DNA of 64,000 bases from Notolepis coatsorum (GCA_963971535.1 OZ020592.1:53831150-53895149), one strand, 5' to 3'. Shown: positions 23,399 through 35,815, numbered from the stretch's first letter. Translations and numbers: made by a program. The notes: generated from the sequence alone by a model not told the origin.

Positions 23399-24001
23399 TA
23401 ACCTAGGTACACAGTGCTGGGCAGTGACGTACGTTGCACATGCAAAGCAAACCAAAAACATAAGTGCCTTAAAGGTACAATTAACAATTTCAACTGTTAA
23501 CACTGTGTAGGAGTGTGCAGGGACACGTCCGGCTGCTGAGGTGGGGACCCTGACTGCTACACCATCTCTGGGGCCCCCCGACAATGCTTTCCCACAGTAC
23601 AGTATGCAGCAATTATACAACGGCATGCAAATTTCTCGATTCTGATTGGCCATTCACACGTCTTTATTGGCAACAATCCACGGTCCTGGGCTCAGGACCC
23701 GCCCACAACCGAATCACATATCACTCCCCGGCTCACTCCGGGAGAAAACAGGATCGCGGACAACAAATGGTTATGTTGAAAGCACCATAACGACTAAATA
23801 TGAAGCGATTCTGTCAAGGGGAATGTGTTAGTATTTTAAACAATGTTGGATGATGTAATTGATGGGTCTTGACTCAATCTAGAACAAAAGAAAAATCGCG
23901 GATTGATTGATAGATTAATTGATTGATTTAAATTTCTTCCTTCCTACTTTCTACAGACTGCAGCGTTCTCTCTCACACACTGTCCGACGCTGGCGTACCC
24001 A

Positions 24002-24013
24002 CAAACACACACA

Positions 24014-24062
<49 letters not shown>

Positions 24063-24086
24063 ACACACACGCACACACACACTGTG

Positions 24087-24119
<33 letters not shown>

Positions 24120-24132
24120 CACACACACACAC
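24002..24132. repeat. (CA)n microsatellite, interrupted
   Basis: CA-rich run with ATAC, ACGC and TGTGA interruptions. Confidence 0.9.
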
Positions 24133-24389
24133 TCCTGTCTGCAACAGCGGGGGAGTCAGACTGAGAGAGAAGCAGCGCTGTTTTAAGTGAGCATGGTCTA
24201 TTGAATTGATTGATTGGTTGATTGCTAATTTTATTACTGTACCCCTGGTTTCCAACTGGTTAAGTTTAGGCTAAAAGAAATAAATAAAAAAATAGGGCGA
24301 AGAAAACGTTTTTTTCCTATAGGGCAAAGAAAACGTTTTAATTTGTTTTACCTACTTTATATTCTGCATCTGGTAATAAAATTTTCAAT

Positions 24390-24551
24390 CAATCATTCCA
24401 ATAATACACAGTTGGATGTGTTAGTTGGTTGGATGCACTTCAAGCTGCTTCCACATGAGGCAACTTCTCTCAATCATTCCAATAATACACAGTTGGATGT
24501 GTTAGTTTGGTTGGATGCACTTCAAGCTGCTTCCACATGGAGTTGTGGGAA
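24390..24551. repeat. 81-bp tandem duplication
   Basis: The block starting CAATCATTCCAATAATACAC and ending CTTCCACATG occurs at 24390-24459 and again from 24471, with one base inserted in the second copy. Non-coding. Confidence 0.85.
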
Positions 24552-24659
24552 CTACTTTTTCTGGCGGATGGTTTTTTCAATAAATCTTCGATTAATGTGT
24601 GTTTATTGTATAGAAATAAGGTTGGATGAATCTGGCAGTTGTATAAAAGCTTTACACCA

Positions 24660-24778
24660 CGTGCAGTCGTGATTTGTGACCAATAAACCATGCCTAGGGG
24701 GGTCTAACGACCCTCGGCTGCGCCTCGGGCCTAACAACCACCCCTAGGCATGGTTTATTGGTCACAAACCACTCCTGC
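24660..24778. mobile_element. short palindromic MITE-like hairpin
   Basis: TTTGTGACCAATAAACCATG then CCTAGGGG is mirrored by CCCCTAGGCATGGTTTATTG then GTCACAAA. The centre, CTCGGCTGCGCCTCGGG, is itself a near-palindrome. The whole segment can form one long hairpin. No target duplication identified and no coding capacity. Confidence 0.6.
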
Positions 24779-25062
24779 GTGTGATGTAATGCTTAAATAA
24801 TGTTTGGTACGGAATCAAAAAAGAAATCTACTGTATATGCATTACATGGTAAGCTATTTATTGAGAGAAAACAACTTTAACCTTGACACAATAATTGACG
24901 AGATGTCACAAGGGCCTCTCAATATGAACTCTTCATCGCCATAGCAACAGAGTGAGCGGTACGTGAGGTGTCACTGTCAGGTACAGTATGTGCTAGCAAA
25001 AACAACGAGAGAGAGAGAGACATTCAAATTGTATGGAGAGAGAGCACCGATGGCCACCGCAT

Positions 25063-25183
25063 GTGTAAGTGGCGTTGAGGGAGCTCAGCCACATCGGTCC
25101 ATAACAAAACAGAGATAAAAACAGTGTAAGTGGCGTTGAGGGAGCTCAGCCACATCGGTCCATAACAAAACAGAGATAAAAAC
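25063..25183. repeat. 61-bp tandem duplication
   Basis: Two nearly identical copies beginning GTGTAAGTGGCGTTGAGGG (25063-25123 and 25124-25183). Confidence 0.9.
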
Positions 25184-25449
25184 AGACAGAAGGTGTTGCT
25201 ATCCATTGGTTTGTTTTTAATTAGAAACTAGCTAACGTTATTGTGCATTTGCACAACGTGCCATCAGTTTCAAAAGTCCTCCAGCCATGAGACAGACTCA
25301 TCATCGGCCCTGTCCAACAAACGGCTACTGCTCATTGAATAACAATTAAAGACAGACAGGCACAACAGATCAATGTGGCCGGGTGGACTTGATTTTCCTC
25401 TCTTTGACAATACAACTGGTATGAGTCACCTGTTTCCTCACAGAATAAA

Positions 25450-25453
<4 letters not shown>

Positions 25454-25514
<61 letters not shown>
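25454..25514. repeat. (TA)n microsatellite
   Basis: About 30 TA units. The Tyr-Ile frame across it is an artefact. Confidence 0.95.
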
Positions 25515-25516
<2 letters not shown>

Positions 25517-25803
25517 CAGAGCACGTGAATTCAGGGCAGAGCCAATTGAAGTCTGCAAAAAGTGTAAGTCATATGATCAGATGAAGTTAATTAAAAGTTT
25601 TGTACAATTGACGGTATAATCAATTAGTCAAAGCGTGTTAGTACCAAGGACAGCATCAGAACAGTGAGAGGGTGTGAGAGAATGTGAAACACACTGTATA
25701 ATAATGCAATTTATATTTACATACAATCTTGAGGAGTTTGATTTGCAATGGAAAATATGCTTCCTGGTATTTTCATAACCCGTTGTAAATCAGAATATAG
25801 ATC

Positions 25804-26210
25804 TGTCACACACACAAAGACCATCCAGTAAACCTGTGTAATTCTGAAGAAATCTGAGACAATAATCCTCTTAAACATCTCAACATGACTTCCACATGAT
25901 ATACTGATGTTCAACGTCATATTGAGATAATTAACAACTGCAACAGCAGTAAGAGTTATCATGGACATACTGTCGTGACTCAAAGAAAGTTCAACAACAA
26001 AAAAGAGCTTAACATTTTCTGGGATTAGATTTGTTTGAGAACCCTTACATGCACACTGCTGCAGTTGTTAATTACATGGATATGCTGTTGAACATATTTC
26101 TAAGTATTATGTGGAAGCATGTGCTGAGATGTGTAAGAGGATTATTGCCTCAGATTGTTTCGAATTAAACAAGTTTACTGCGAGACATGGCTTTTGTGTG
26201 TGACACACAA
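25804..26210. mobile_element. foldback element, arms about 150 bp
   Basis: The left arm (about 25804-25955) and right arm (about 26053-26210) are diverged inverted copies; both contain CACACACAAA, CAATAATCCTCTTA, ACTTCCACAT/GCTTCCACAT and AATTAACAACTGC. The loop is about 100 bp. No duplication was found. Probably an old non-autonomous DNA element. Confidence 0.6.
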
Positions 26211-26710
26211 TTATATGCAACATGAATCCCTAGACTGGGCTTTGTTTGCCAAAGTCATCTTCCGGCGAAAATGATCTTAGTCCATGGAGTTACAATGGGA
26301 CTTATAGTATTGTCTGAAGACAATGGAGACGCTCACTGTGTGCCACACTGGCCACAGCATGGCTGGCTAGTGGAGAAAAGGCATAAGATCGTCTCTGTCT
26401 TAAGATGCTTTTAGGAAATGGGGCTTTGTTCTGCAACCACACAGAATAACTACCTCACCAAGAGAGTGAGAATATCAGTTTGCGTAAACTGAATACTATT
26501 ATTATAATATATATATAATTATAATTATTATTATTTATTTAATTGGATACAAAAATACATCTGCTTTTGAACTAGGCCCAGAACAGGGTGAAAGAAAATG
26601 CTGGAGGCATCATTTAATTTTTTTTATTGGGCAAAAATATGTTCAAAATCTAAATTGTGTCTGCTAAACAGTGGACAAACACTCACTGTTTATAAAGACA
26701 CTTGTACTTG
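26211..26710. other. non-coding, no gene seen
   Basis: AT-rich with ATAT/ATTATT runs near 26500-26545. Nothing further can be supported. Confidence 0.3.
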
Positions 26711-26919
26711 CTGAGGGCTAGATCCACAAAGAATGTATTGCACGAAGCAAGTTGCACCCTTACTTACAATTCATTATGAATTGAAAATGGGGGACCCTGA
26801 TGTAAACAAGACGAAAGTCTTTCATGGTCTGCATCCCCTTAACAATAGACCTATCGCTAAGCCACGGCCCCTTTGAAAACTTGGACAAACAAAGTCGACC
26901 GTGAATGACTGTTGACGAT

Positions 26920-26992
26920 GGCCGCAGGTAGCCCCTTTTCTGACTGTGATGCAAGCCTTGCTTCACAGTCACGAAACGGGCTAGGCCGCGGG
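26920..26992. mobile_element. 55-bp mini-foldback, 9-bp imperfect duplication
   Basis: At 26929-26983 TAGCCCCTTTTCTGACTGTG is mirrored by CACAGTCACGAAACGGGCTA around a very short centre. The flanks GGCCGCAGG and GGCCGCGGG are a 9-bp duplication with one mismatch. The termini match those of the 558-bp hairpin at 33521-34078. It sits about 80 bp inside the ISL2EU left end. Confidence 0.7.
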
Positions 26993-27762
26993 AGATTTAC
27001 CACAGCAGGTAATAGACCTGTTTTTTTAAAGATAACACAAATATTTCATCTAGAAGCAGACAGAGAGGGTTACAATATGCAGTGGAAAAGTACGTTCATG
27101 AGATACACATTTACCTTAGACCTCCATGGTGATGCAAGCATTAGCTATATATAACGTTAGCTAGCTACTCTCAAGCATTACTTACAGTTGACTTGATTGA
27201 AGATTACAAGAACTATGACGATAATCCATGATTACTACTATTGCTGATACATTTTAGTGGAGAGGGGAGCTATATTCAAGTAGCAGCTAGTACGAGCAGT
27301 GTTCTCAAACAGTAGCCTTATTTCTTTTCTCCCCTTCTCATTTCTGTTTAAACCATAGGGCACCAGGGTACTGTGCACACATCATTGGGCTCATGTACAG
27401 TTTAGATTTCTCGTGCATAAAATGAAGACACTGCATCCTGTACAAGTCGGCCACAGCAGTGGCATAAACTCAGAGGGAAGAAGGTAGCAGGCCAGCCTAT
27501 AACCTCTGCAGTGGTGGCAAAAGTGATCCCCACCTACACTCCTAACAGGTAGTTTCAAAGCACAATAAAAACACTGATACATTTGGTAATAAAGGCAAAA
27601 TGGTGCTCATTCACAGTTTATAGATATACATTTCTACAGTGAATAGTTAATACTATGCATAACACAGTTAACCGTAACATGTATCTTTCTGCCTTTAGGA
27701 AAGAGTCAGGAATAAGTGAGGAAATATACAAGACACAGAGGAATGAGAGGCACACCTATAAG

Positions 27763-28428
27763 CTACATCGTTAACCAGACCCCTATAGGTAGCAGTAGGT
27801 GGAAAGGACTACCCCATTGGTTGTGGCTTGAGCTATCAGGTAATGGTATTCTTGGCTGGAAGTTAGACAGCATGCTCACAACATACCAGATCTGGTTGAT
27901 GTTTGTCAACCTTATGTTAGGGATCCTCTCTGACACAATTTTAAATGTCTTTATCTTTGATATAGCACGTTCAACATGTATCCTGTGTGCAGCCACTTTT
28001 TTTGTCAGGCAGACATCTGTAGAGGGCATCTGCCTTTTTCCTCTGACGAAGGGTGGGATGTTTATTTCAAGTCCAATTTCTTGTAGGTCATTTTCAATTA
28101 AAAGTCCTTTATCTACCATAAGCCCATCCCCTTCCTGCAGATAGCCATGTTTAAGCAGATTTTTCATTAGCTTAATAAAGTTGCTCTGCCTAACTATTTC
28201 TTTGTCAGACATAGATCCAGTGAAAAGAGTTGAACAAAATATTACAGAACCTCGTGGATCACATGCTATGAGGGATTTCAATGTGTTTGCGGACTTGTAG
28301 GTTGAGTTGGGGTTTGCATTTTTAACTCTGTACAGTCTAATATTGCCATTGTTGTAGGAAATTCCTCTCTGTACTTTCCTGGCATTTGTGCCATTATTAT
28401 GTCTCTATGAGGCCATGCGGGTAGTTCC
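27763..28428 (-). pseudogene. DDE nuclease region of ISL2EU transposase, frameshifted
   Basis: Right after the MITE, the frame continues with a Pro/Trp-rich stretch and reaches AILDCTEL, the first catalytic Asp (codon about 28337-28339). A 1-bp frameshift lies between about 28325 and 28285. From 28281 a 172-codon frame continues with SLIACDPRGSVIFCSTLFTG, then DGLMVDKG (second Asp) and HRIHVERAISKIK (third residue, Glu). All three catalytic positions are therefore present but in two frames. The enzyme would cut DNA at the terminal repeats. The C-terminus passes into low-similarity sequence after about 27800. Confidence 0.75.
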
Positions 28429-29253
<825 letters not shown>

Positions 29254-29261
<8 letters not shown>

Positions 29262-29727
29262 TGTGAACATGTAGTCCACCCATGCATTGAACAAAGTACC
29301 AACATTTCGTTCATCAATCATAAATCTAATTGCCAAATCTTTTAAATCATGATTTTGTCTCAGTTTCATAAGAACAAGCAAGAGCTGCACACGCAGGGGC
29401 ATTGTGTTAATTTGCCAATCACTTCTGCTATATGTCAATGGGACTGAAGTTTGCTGTTTCACTGCTAGGTATACTAAACACAGTAGCCTACATAGATTAT
29501 TGAATTGATCATAAGTGAATCCAGTGGCATATTTGAAATAGGCTGGTACATGGCTGTTCTGCAAGACCTCTGGTGTTAATCTATTTGGTACTTGATTATG
29601 TCTCAGAACAGTATTTATACTCGTCACTGATTCGATTTGTGCTTGTTGATTTCTCAATCGTTCATCTCGCTCCTCTTGTCCACCTTCTTCCATTTGGGGG
29701 AGGCTGCTCCACAGGCCGGGAGAAGTG
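29254..29727 (-). pseudogene. helix-turn-helix region of ISL2EU transposase
   Basis: The frame from 29693 encodes a charged N-terminus, then GFTYDQFNNLCRLL and LLLVLMKLRQNHDLKDLAIR, the pattern of the helix-turn-helix that precedes the DDE domain in this class (HTH_Tnp_4 type). It ends at FTVL, where an 817-bp hAT MITE is inserted (29253). The predicted splice acceptor (AG at 29728-29729) leads into a different phase from this frame, so a small indel between 29727 and 29693, or another acceptor, must be assumed. The MITE adds a false C-terminus to the open frame. Confidence 0.7.
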
Positions 29728-29968
29728 CTTTGAGGGGAAAAGACAGTTAAGTTAAGTTAGCTAAAAACACCAGCTAACTAGCGTGGAAGAAAAGTCAGAC
29801 AGAAAATTAATAACCGCAAAGTTGATGTTGATAACACTGTAGCTAGCTAGCTAGGATAACACCAGCTAGCTAGCTGGCTAGCTTGCAGCTAACGTTAGCT
29901 AACTAATAGTTTGGTCTACGTTTCTAATACATGCCGTCAAATATTATGTCTTTATGAATTTACCTTAC

Positions 29969-30169
29969 CTTTGAGCAAACATAAGTGTCCTTGGAAATGG
30001 TCTTCACATTCAGTTGTGTATGTGGTTGATGACACAGTAGAATCCACCGCTTGCATTTGCAGAGTTTTCTTTTGGGCTTCGGAAAAGGTACAAAATATAC
30101 TCCTCCACCCAGTCTTTCAGGGTACCTGGTGTCTGAATTACAGGTACCCCACGCACAGCGTTTCACCAT
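29969..30169 (-). pseudogene. THAP-domain exon of ISL2EU transposase
   Basis: ATG at 30169 opens MVKRCAWGTCNSDTRYPERL. The two cysteines (C5, C10) match the C-X2-4-C half of the C2CH THAP finger, a sequence-specific DNA-binding domain used by the transposase on its own ends. Trp at position 42 fits the invariant THAP Trp. The exon ends in YVCSK directly before a strong splice donor, GTAAGG (minus strand, from 29968). The next predicted exon starts with His-Phe (29727), completing C-X2-H across the intron. Length 67 codons. The splice model is inference from sequence. Confidence 0.75.
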
Positions 30170-30188
30170 CAGATATTAGGTAGATAAT

Positions 30189-30512
30189 AGGGATGCTCGA
30201 TATTGGCTTTTTTACCGATACCGATATACCGATATTGTCCAACTCTTAATTTCCGATACCGATATAAACCGATATAAATCGATATATGCAGGGTCCCCCC
30301 CCCAAAACGGAATAATTTCAGGTCATTAACATTACATATCTCTTGTTGTGGAATTAACACAACATTATGCATACTTTTGACAATAAATAAAATCAGAATT
30401 TGTTCTTACTTGCTTGCCTGGTTTTAAACTGTACCGATATTTTCCGATATCACATTTTTATGCCAATATCGGCCGATAATATCGGTAGGCCGATAATATC
30501 GGACATCCCTAA
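30189..30512. mobile_element. GATATCGG-rich MITE
   Basis: The ends read AGGGATGCTCGATATTGGC and, inverted, AGGGATGTCCGATATTATCG. Inside are many variants of CCGATATCGG and a C-run at 30295-30303. A related fragment in inverse orientation is at 48246-48346. The duplication is unclear because the flanks are ATAAT-rich. It lies in the 5' flank of the ISL2EU THAP exon. Confidence 0.65.
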
Positions 30513-30738
30513 TAATAACATATAAACTGAACTCTTCACACTGGTTTCGATCACAGACGTTTGGTTTGATGCGCCCCACAAATGGTTTTTCTGGTGATGT
30601 CCGAGTTTTCTGCCAGCGGGGATTTTCGCTGTGATATGATTGGACAAATTCTATTTGTGGCGTGGTTTAGCGACAGGTCTATTGTGTGTATTGAGCCGTA
30701 CTGTATTGTACCCATTCTGCAATCTGTTAATACCATTT

Positions 30739-31210
30739 TTTTATCCACTTTTTTTCTCCTTATTTTCTATTTTCCTCCCATCCCAATTTCGCTGTTTCCA
30801 ATTCTCCCCTCCCCTGTCTTGAACGTTGCTCACATATGCCCCCCACAGGTCGGTCGTAGGGAGGATAGAAGTCTTGCATCACGTGTCCCCTCCGGTACAC
30901 GAGGAGGCAGCCTGTCACATCTTTTCACCTGCCAGCGCGGACTCTCATTGGCGAGGTGTAACGTGTGGGAGGCTCACACTATCCCCGCTATTTCCTGTCT
31001 CTGCTGTGCAGGCGTCCCCCAACTGACCTGTAGGCGTCGCTGTCCACAACGTCCAGATTACCACCCATCGACTTCCACCCGCTGACTCTGCCAATTGAGC
31101 CAGTATGACGGCCGGCCCAAGCCGGAGGCAACGCAGACGGCCGGATTTGAACCTGGTGTCACTTGCGTTGGTGACGAGAGCAATGTCCGCTGCGCCACCC
31201 AGCCTCCTCC
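30739..31210 (-). mobile_element. SINE copy 2, first half of a tandem dimer
   Basis: A minus-strand member of the window SINE family. The head at the right end has A-box TGGCGCAGCGG; the A-tail is at the left end (T-run, then ATCCACTTTTT). It abuts copy 3 directly. The pair shares one outer target duplication, TCTGTTAATAC (30723-30733 and 31685-31695), extendable to about 16 bp with one mismatch. Confidence 0.8.
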
Positions 31211-31684
31211 TTCCTTTTTTTTTATCCACTTTTTCTCCTCTTTTTCAATTTTTCTCCCATCCCAATTCCGCTGTGCCAATTCTCCCCTCCACTGTCTTGA
31301 ACGTTGCACGCATATGCCCCCCACTGGCCAGTTGTAGGGAGGATAGAAGCCTTGCATCACGTGTCCCCTCCGATACACGAGGAGGCAGCCTGTCACATCT
31401 TTTCACCTGCCAGCGCGGACTCTCATTGGCGAGGTGTAACGTGTGGGAGGCTCACACTACCCTCGCCATTTCCTGTCTCTGCTGTGCAGGCGTCCCCAAC
31501 TGACCTGTAGGAGTCGCTGTCCACAACGTCCAGATTACCACCCATCGACTTCCACCCGCTAACTCTGCCAATTGAGTTAGTATGATGGCTGGCCCAAGCC
31601 GGAGGCAACGCCGACAGCTGGAGTCGAACCCGGTGTCTCTTGCGTTGGTGACGAGTGCAATGTCCGCTGCGCCACCCAGCCGCC
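31211..31684 (-). mobile_element. SINE copy 3, second half of a tandem dimer
   Basis: The same family and orientation as the adjoining copy, about 474 bp, with its own A-tail (plus-strand T-run at 31216-31222). Between the two copies there is no spacer other than the tail. Either the second inserted at the tail of the first or they were copied as a dimer. Confidence 0.8.
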
Positions 31685-32164
31685 TCTGTTAATACAATTT
31701 TCATTCAATCAATCAATCTGCACGGTGATTGATTGAATGAAAATTTTATTAACAGATTGCAGAATGGGTACAATACAGTACGGCTCAATACACACAATTG
31801 TTAAGGGAATGCAGACCAGAGAAAGACTTTCGTCTTGTTTACATCAGGGTCCCCCATTTTCAATTCATAATGAATTGTAAGTAAGGGTGCAACTTGCTCC
31901 GTGCAATCCATTCTTTGTGGATCTAGCCCTCAGTGTTTGCTGCAGAGGAGTGCTTAAGGAGGATCTGCAGGGAACACTACAGGAGACATGTGAGGGGGAA
32001 AAGCTCTGATCATACATCACTGAGCAGCCTGGGAATCTGCATGGCAACATGTAGAAATGTATAGCATTTTCTCCACTGACTCACCGTATGTATTTACCTG
32101 GGCCTGGGAGGGGGCTTTGAATGCAGGCATGATGATGGGCGAGTCCTGCCAGCCAATCAGATGT

Positions 32165-32457
32165 AAGTTGAGTCATGCGCTTACTGCCTCTTTGCACTGC
32201 TTCGGTCCGGCAAGCGCTACCGGAGTTACATGGCCAGTACAGAGAGACTCAAAAGGAGCTTCTATGCCCAAGCCATCAGGATGCTCAATGACTATATGCA
32301 ACACTAACCCATCCATCTACATTCATTGCACACGCATCCACATGCACACTGTTACGGACACTGTCCTTATGGATATATATGGGGAGTTATGTATGTTATC
32401 TGTTATGTATATAGGCATGTTTTGGTTGTTGTTCTGTTTTTGTCTCCATCCTGTCTC
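32165..32457 (+). pseudogene. LINE RT C-terminal fragment and 3' UTR
   Basis: The plus strand reads SGKRYRSYMASTERLKRSFY then AQAIRMLNDYMQH and a stop, matching the C-terminus of the LINE copies at 12.6 and 49.0 kb. Its 3' UTR is cut by the element that begins at 32461. The rest of the RT is missing. Confidence 0.7.
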
Positions 32458-34657
32458 TCAGGCCATGTCCACATGTATCTGGATATTTTGCAAAACGGAT
32501 ATTTTCAGGCTCCGTTTAAAAAAAAATCTCTTCCACACGATAAAACTCGATCCAGACACAAACACATAAACGCATATAAATTGCTCCAACATGCATGCCG
32601 GGCCAGTAGGTGGTGATACGCGATATCTCAAATACCATAGTGGTACCAAGCGGACAGGACGATTGACAGATACAATGTCAATGTTGAGATCACAATCTCC
32701 CGATTCTGAAACAAAATATGACGAGTCCTTATCACAAACTGTTCCAAAGATATTTAATGTTTTGCTAAACATGTCTAGTGTTGCACCCGGCTTTAGACCA
32801 AATAGCTAATTCTAAATTGTGTTAATAGACGCCAGACAGAAGAGCGTCTGCACCTGATGCGCTCTGATGTTGTGGATAGTTGAGGATGTTGGCATTACGC
32901 GTGAGTGGTCCCAGGATGACCTAATAAGATTATTAGTTGAATGGTTACTGTACAGGAATTACAGGAATCATTTGAATATATGCGAGTTACGTGAACATAG
33001 CTTGCCCGTGGACACAAACCTTCATACGCATTAACAGCTCTGTCTTTTAATACACACTTATATCATACAGTAACGTCAAATAAGATATTGAAAGATAAAG
33101 GATGAAGTCTCCGTTTATGTTTTTGAAAACACCGTTTACGTGTGGATAAAAGGCCCAAGCGTGGAAGAAAATGTCCGTTTTGCTAAATATCTGGATCTTT
33201 TGCCAAACGGATATTCTCAGGCTCCGTTTAAAAAGAAATCCTCGTCCACACGACAGTGTTAAAAAAAGAAAACCTGATCCAGACGCAAACACATAAACGC
33301 ATATAAATTGCTCCAACAAGCATGCAGGCCAGTAGGTGGCGATAAGCGATATCATTTCCATTGGCTATATTGACATACATAGATGATAGATAGATAGATA
33401 TAGCGGAGGATTATGCAGTCCAGAGGAAACAACCAATCTAGATATGTCACGATTCAATGCTTTACTTCTGCGCACTGGGCGACGGAGAGATACAATGTCA
33501 ATGTTGAGATCACAATCTCCTAGCCCCTTTCGTGACTGTGATGCACCGAGTGAATCCACAGTCACTTGCTCAATAGGAAACCAACCTAGATTTACCATGA
33601 AGGACTGATTCTAACCGAACCGTTCGTTATACAAGTATCACAGAGACGTTTCAAAGATACTCACAGTTGCACGAGGGTTTCGGACAGACATACGGGATGG
33701 TTTGAAATCTCGGCGTTGCTAATAAACATTTTAAATATTCTTTATAAACTGCTCAAAACGGCATTATTTCCGGCGTTGGGTGCATGATGCGCATGCGCTG
33801 TGATCACACCAGGCAGCCAACGCCGGAAATAATGCCGTTTTGAGCAGTTTATAAAAGATATTTAAAATGTTTATTAGCAACGCCAAGCTTTCAAACCATC
33901 CCGTATCTCTGTTCGAAACCCTCGTGCAACTGTGAGTACCTTTGACATTTCTCTGTGATACTTGTATAACGAACGGTTCGGTTAGAACCAGTCCTTCAGG
34001 GTAAATCTAGGTTGGTTTCCTATTGAGGAGCAAGTGACTGTGGATTCACTCGGTGCATCACATTCACGAAAGGGGCTAACAATCTCCGGATTCTGAAACT
34101 AAATATGGCTAGTCCTTATCACAAACTATATATATACTAATTACAACAAGACATTCATTAATTGCATTGTACATGTGGTGCCGTCGTCGCATATATAAGT
34201 AAGGATAGTTTGAATGACATTTCAGCACCAAGTCCACCGAAGTTATTATTACTTCAAAGCGCTAGGTGTAATAAGGATGTTTTAGGTGGTGGTAGTTTCT
34301 CTGTTAGGACATTATAGCTGAAATATATAGCCTAGCTAGCCTATAGTCAGTCTGATATATAGAGAAATAGTAAAGTAATATTCGCCAAACAATCTGACGG
34401 GCCAGATATTATTACGGCCCGCCACAGTCTGAGCATGCGTAGTGAGCTGTGGCGTCATCGTTTATCTAGACTATGCGTTTACAGTGGCTGCACAGATCCA
34501 CTGAACGGATATTTTGGAAAATCTTCACTTTAAAATGCGTTTAAGAAAATCTCTGTTTATGTCTCTGAAAACACCCTTTACGTGTGGATGAAAGGCCCAA
34601 TCGTGGAATAAAATGTGCGTTTGGCAAAAGATCCAGATACGTGGGGACATGGCCTCA
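32458..34657. mobile_element. Harbinger-like element dimer, 3-bp duplication TCA
   Basis: The ends are GGCCATGTCCACATGTATCT and, inverted, GGCCATGTCCCCACGTATCT, with TCA at 32458-32460 and 34655-34657. Internal sequence from about 32490-32720 recurs at about 33195-33520 and 34085-34130, and the right-end sequence at 34530-34640 recurs at about 33100-33187. The 2.2 kb is therefore two copies joined near 33187, the outer terminal bases being lost at the junction. No transposase. The second copy carries a 558-bp hairpin. Confidence 0.7.
33512..34087. mobile_element. MULE-like hairpin element, 558 bp, 9-bp duplication
   Basis: ACAATCTCC at 33512-33520 and 34079-34087 is a perfect 9-bp duplication. 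Between them, 33521-34078 is almost entirely one inverted repeat: arms of about 255 bp at high identity around a 40-bp centre (GCATGATGCGCATGC). The ends read TAGCCCCTTTCGTGA. No coding capacity. The duplication length and long arms fit Mutator-like foldback elements. Confidence 0.85.
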
Positions 34658-35600
34658 GTATCTGCTTCTCAGGTGTTCTCTTGCATCCAGCCCCAGCACC
34701 AGCTGGTTGCAATCAGCATCTCACTCCAGTCCAGCAGCAGCTGTTGCTAATCTTCAATCAACCTCTACACCCCTCCATATATCCCAGTCTTTGTGTCAGT
34801 TCCCTAGCTCTTTGGTTCATTGTTGTGGTAAATATAGCTCTCTGTGTCTTTGGTGGTAATTATCTCTCTGTGTCTTTTGGTGGTAGAGCTCTGGCTTTTG
34901 GTGCTTTTGGCAGAGCTGGTAAGCTCTGGTTCATTGCGCTGGTGGTTTCTAGAACCTTATCTTTAGTGTGTTGCTTTTGGGGTATGTTTTGTAGAGCTGG
35001 TGAAGGCTCTGGTACTTTGCACTGTTAGTATAGGAAATATCTTTTGTGTTAGCCTTTATAGTAGAGCTGTGTCTTTTGGTGTAGTGCTGGCAGAGCTTTC
35101 CATACAGAGCTTTGTTTCATTGTATTGTGTTTAGGAGTCATTATAGTTTGTGTTTATTCATTCATTCATTCCATTCATACATTTCTGTCTAACCCTAACC
35201 TGTATTTGTTCGTTAATCCCTGTTCACCCAGCCTATGGTGATTACTTTTCTGTATATTAACGCTTTGTTTCGCACACATGGACATTGAGGACAGGAAGAT
35301 ACCCTGTGGTCTACATTTTGCATCACGTAGGTGACCTGATGTTAGAGACACCAGCTTTAGAGTGAGCACCACCACCTGTACTTTTGGGCGTTCGGTGCCT
35401 GTAAAGGGGAGGGTGGGTTTTCGGTTCCTTTGTGTATTTGATTTGGTGCCACTGGTAGTCATCCTTGCTCTCTGTGTTGCTGTGTTTTTGTAAATAAATA
35501 TTGTTATTTTGGCAAACTGTTTCATGGTTTTGTGTCACTACACCCTCACCTACCATGTCTGTGGCCTTGTGTTGCGTCCCCTTACTGGGGTGCATAACAA
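34658..35600. other. unassigned, possible LTR or retroelement UTR
   Basis: T/G-rich sequence with irregular repeats of GAGCTCTGG and TCTTTTGGTG (34790-35100) and an AATAAA at about 35495. Frames here are short and low in complexity. It might be a decayed LTR, but no paired copy or duplication was seen. Confidence 0.3.
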
Positions 35601-35815
35601 CACACTCACTTTAAACACTCACTATATCCCTACCTTATTTTAGCATTTAAAAAAGTTAGCATTTTGTACTTTGTTTGCATTTGTACTTTATTTTGTATAT
35701 TGTATCATTTGTAGATTATTTCTACTTTTTTTTTTTACTGTATGAAGCACAATCTCAGGGGGCTCATACAGAACCAAGCATTTCACTGTAATGTACATGT
35801 ACCTTATATGTGCAA
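35601..35815 (+). mobile_element. LINE-like 3' UTR fragment
   Basis: The phrases TTTGTACTTTATTTTGTATA and AGCATTTCACTGTAATGTAC resemble the 3' UTR of the Rex1-like copies in the window (compare GCATTTCATTGTATACTTG near 38.45 kb on the minus strand). Non-coding, limits approximate. Confidence 0.45.

Noticed and set aside
30582-31503. Plus-strand frames of 132-167 codons rich in Ser/Cys/Pro
   Set aside because: They are readings of SINE copies 2 and 3; the same peptides recur in both copies.
33360-33410. ATAGATAGATAG repeat as a feature
   Set aside because: Only a few units, too short to be informative.
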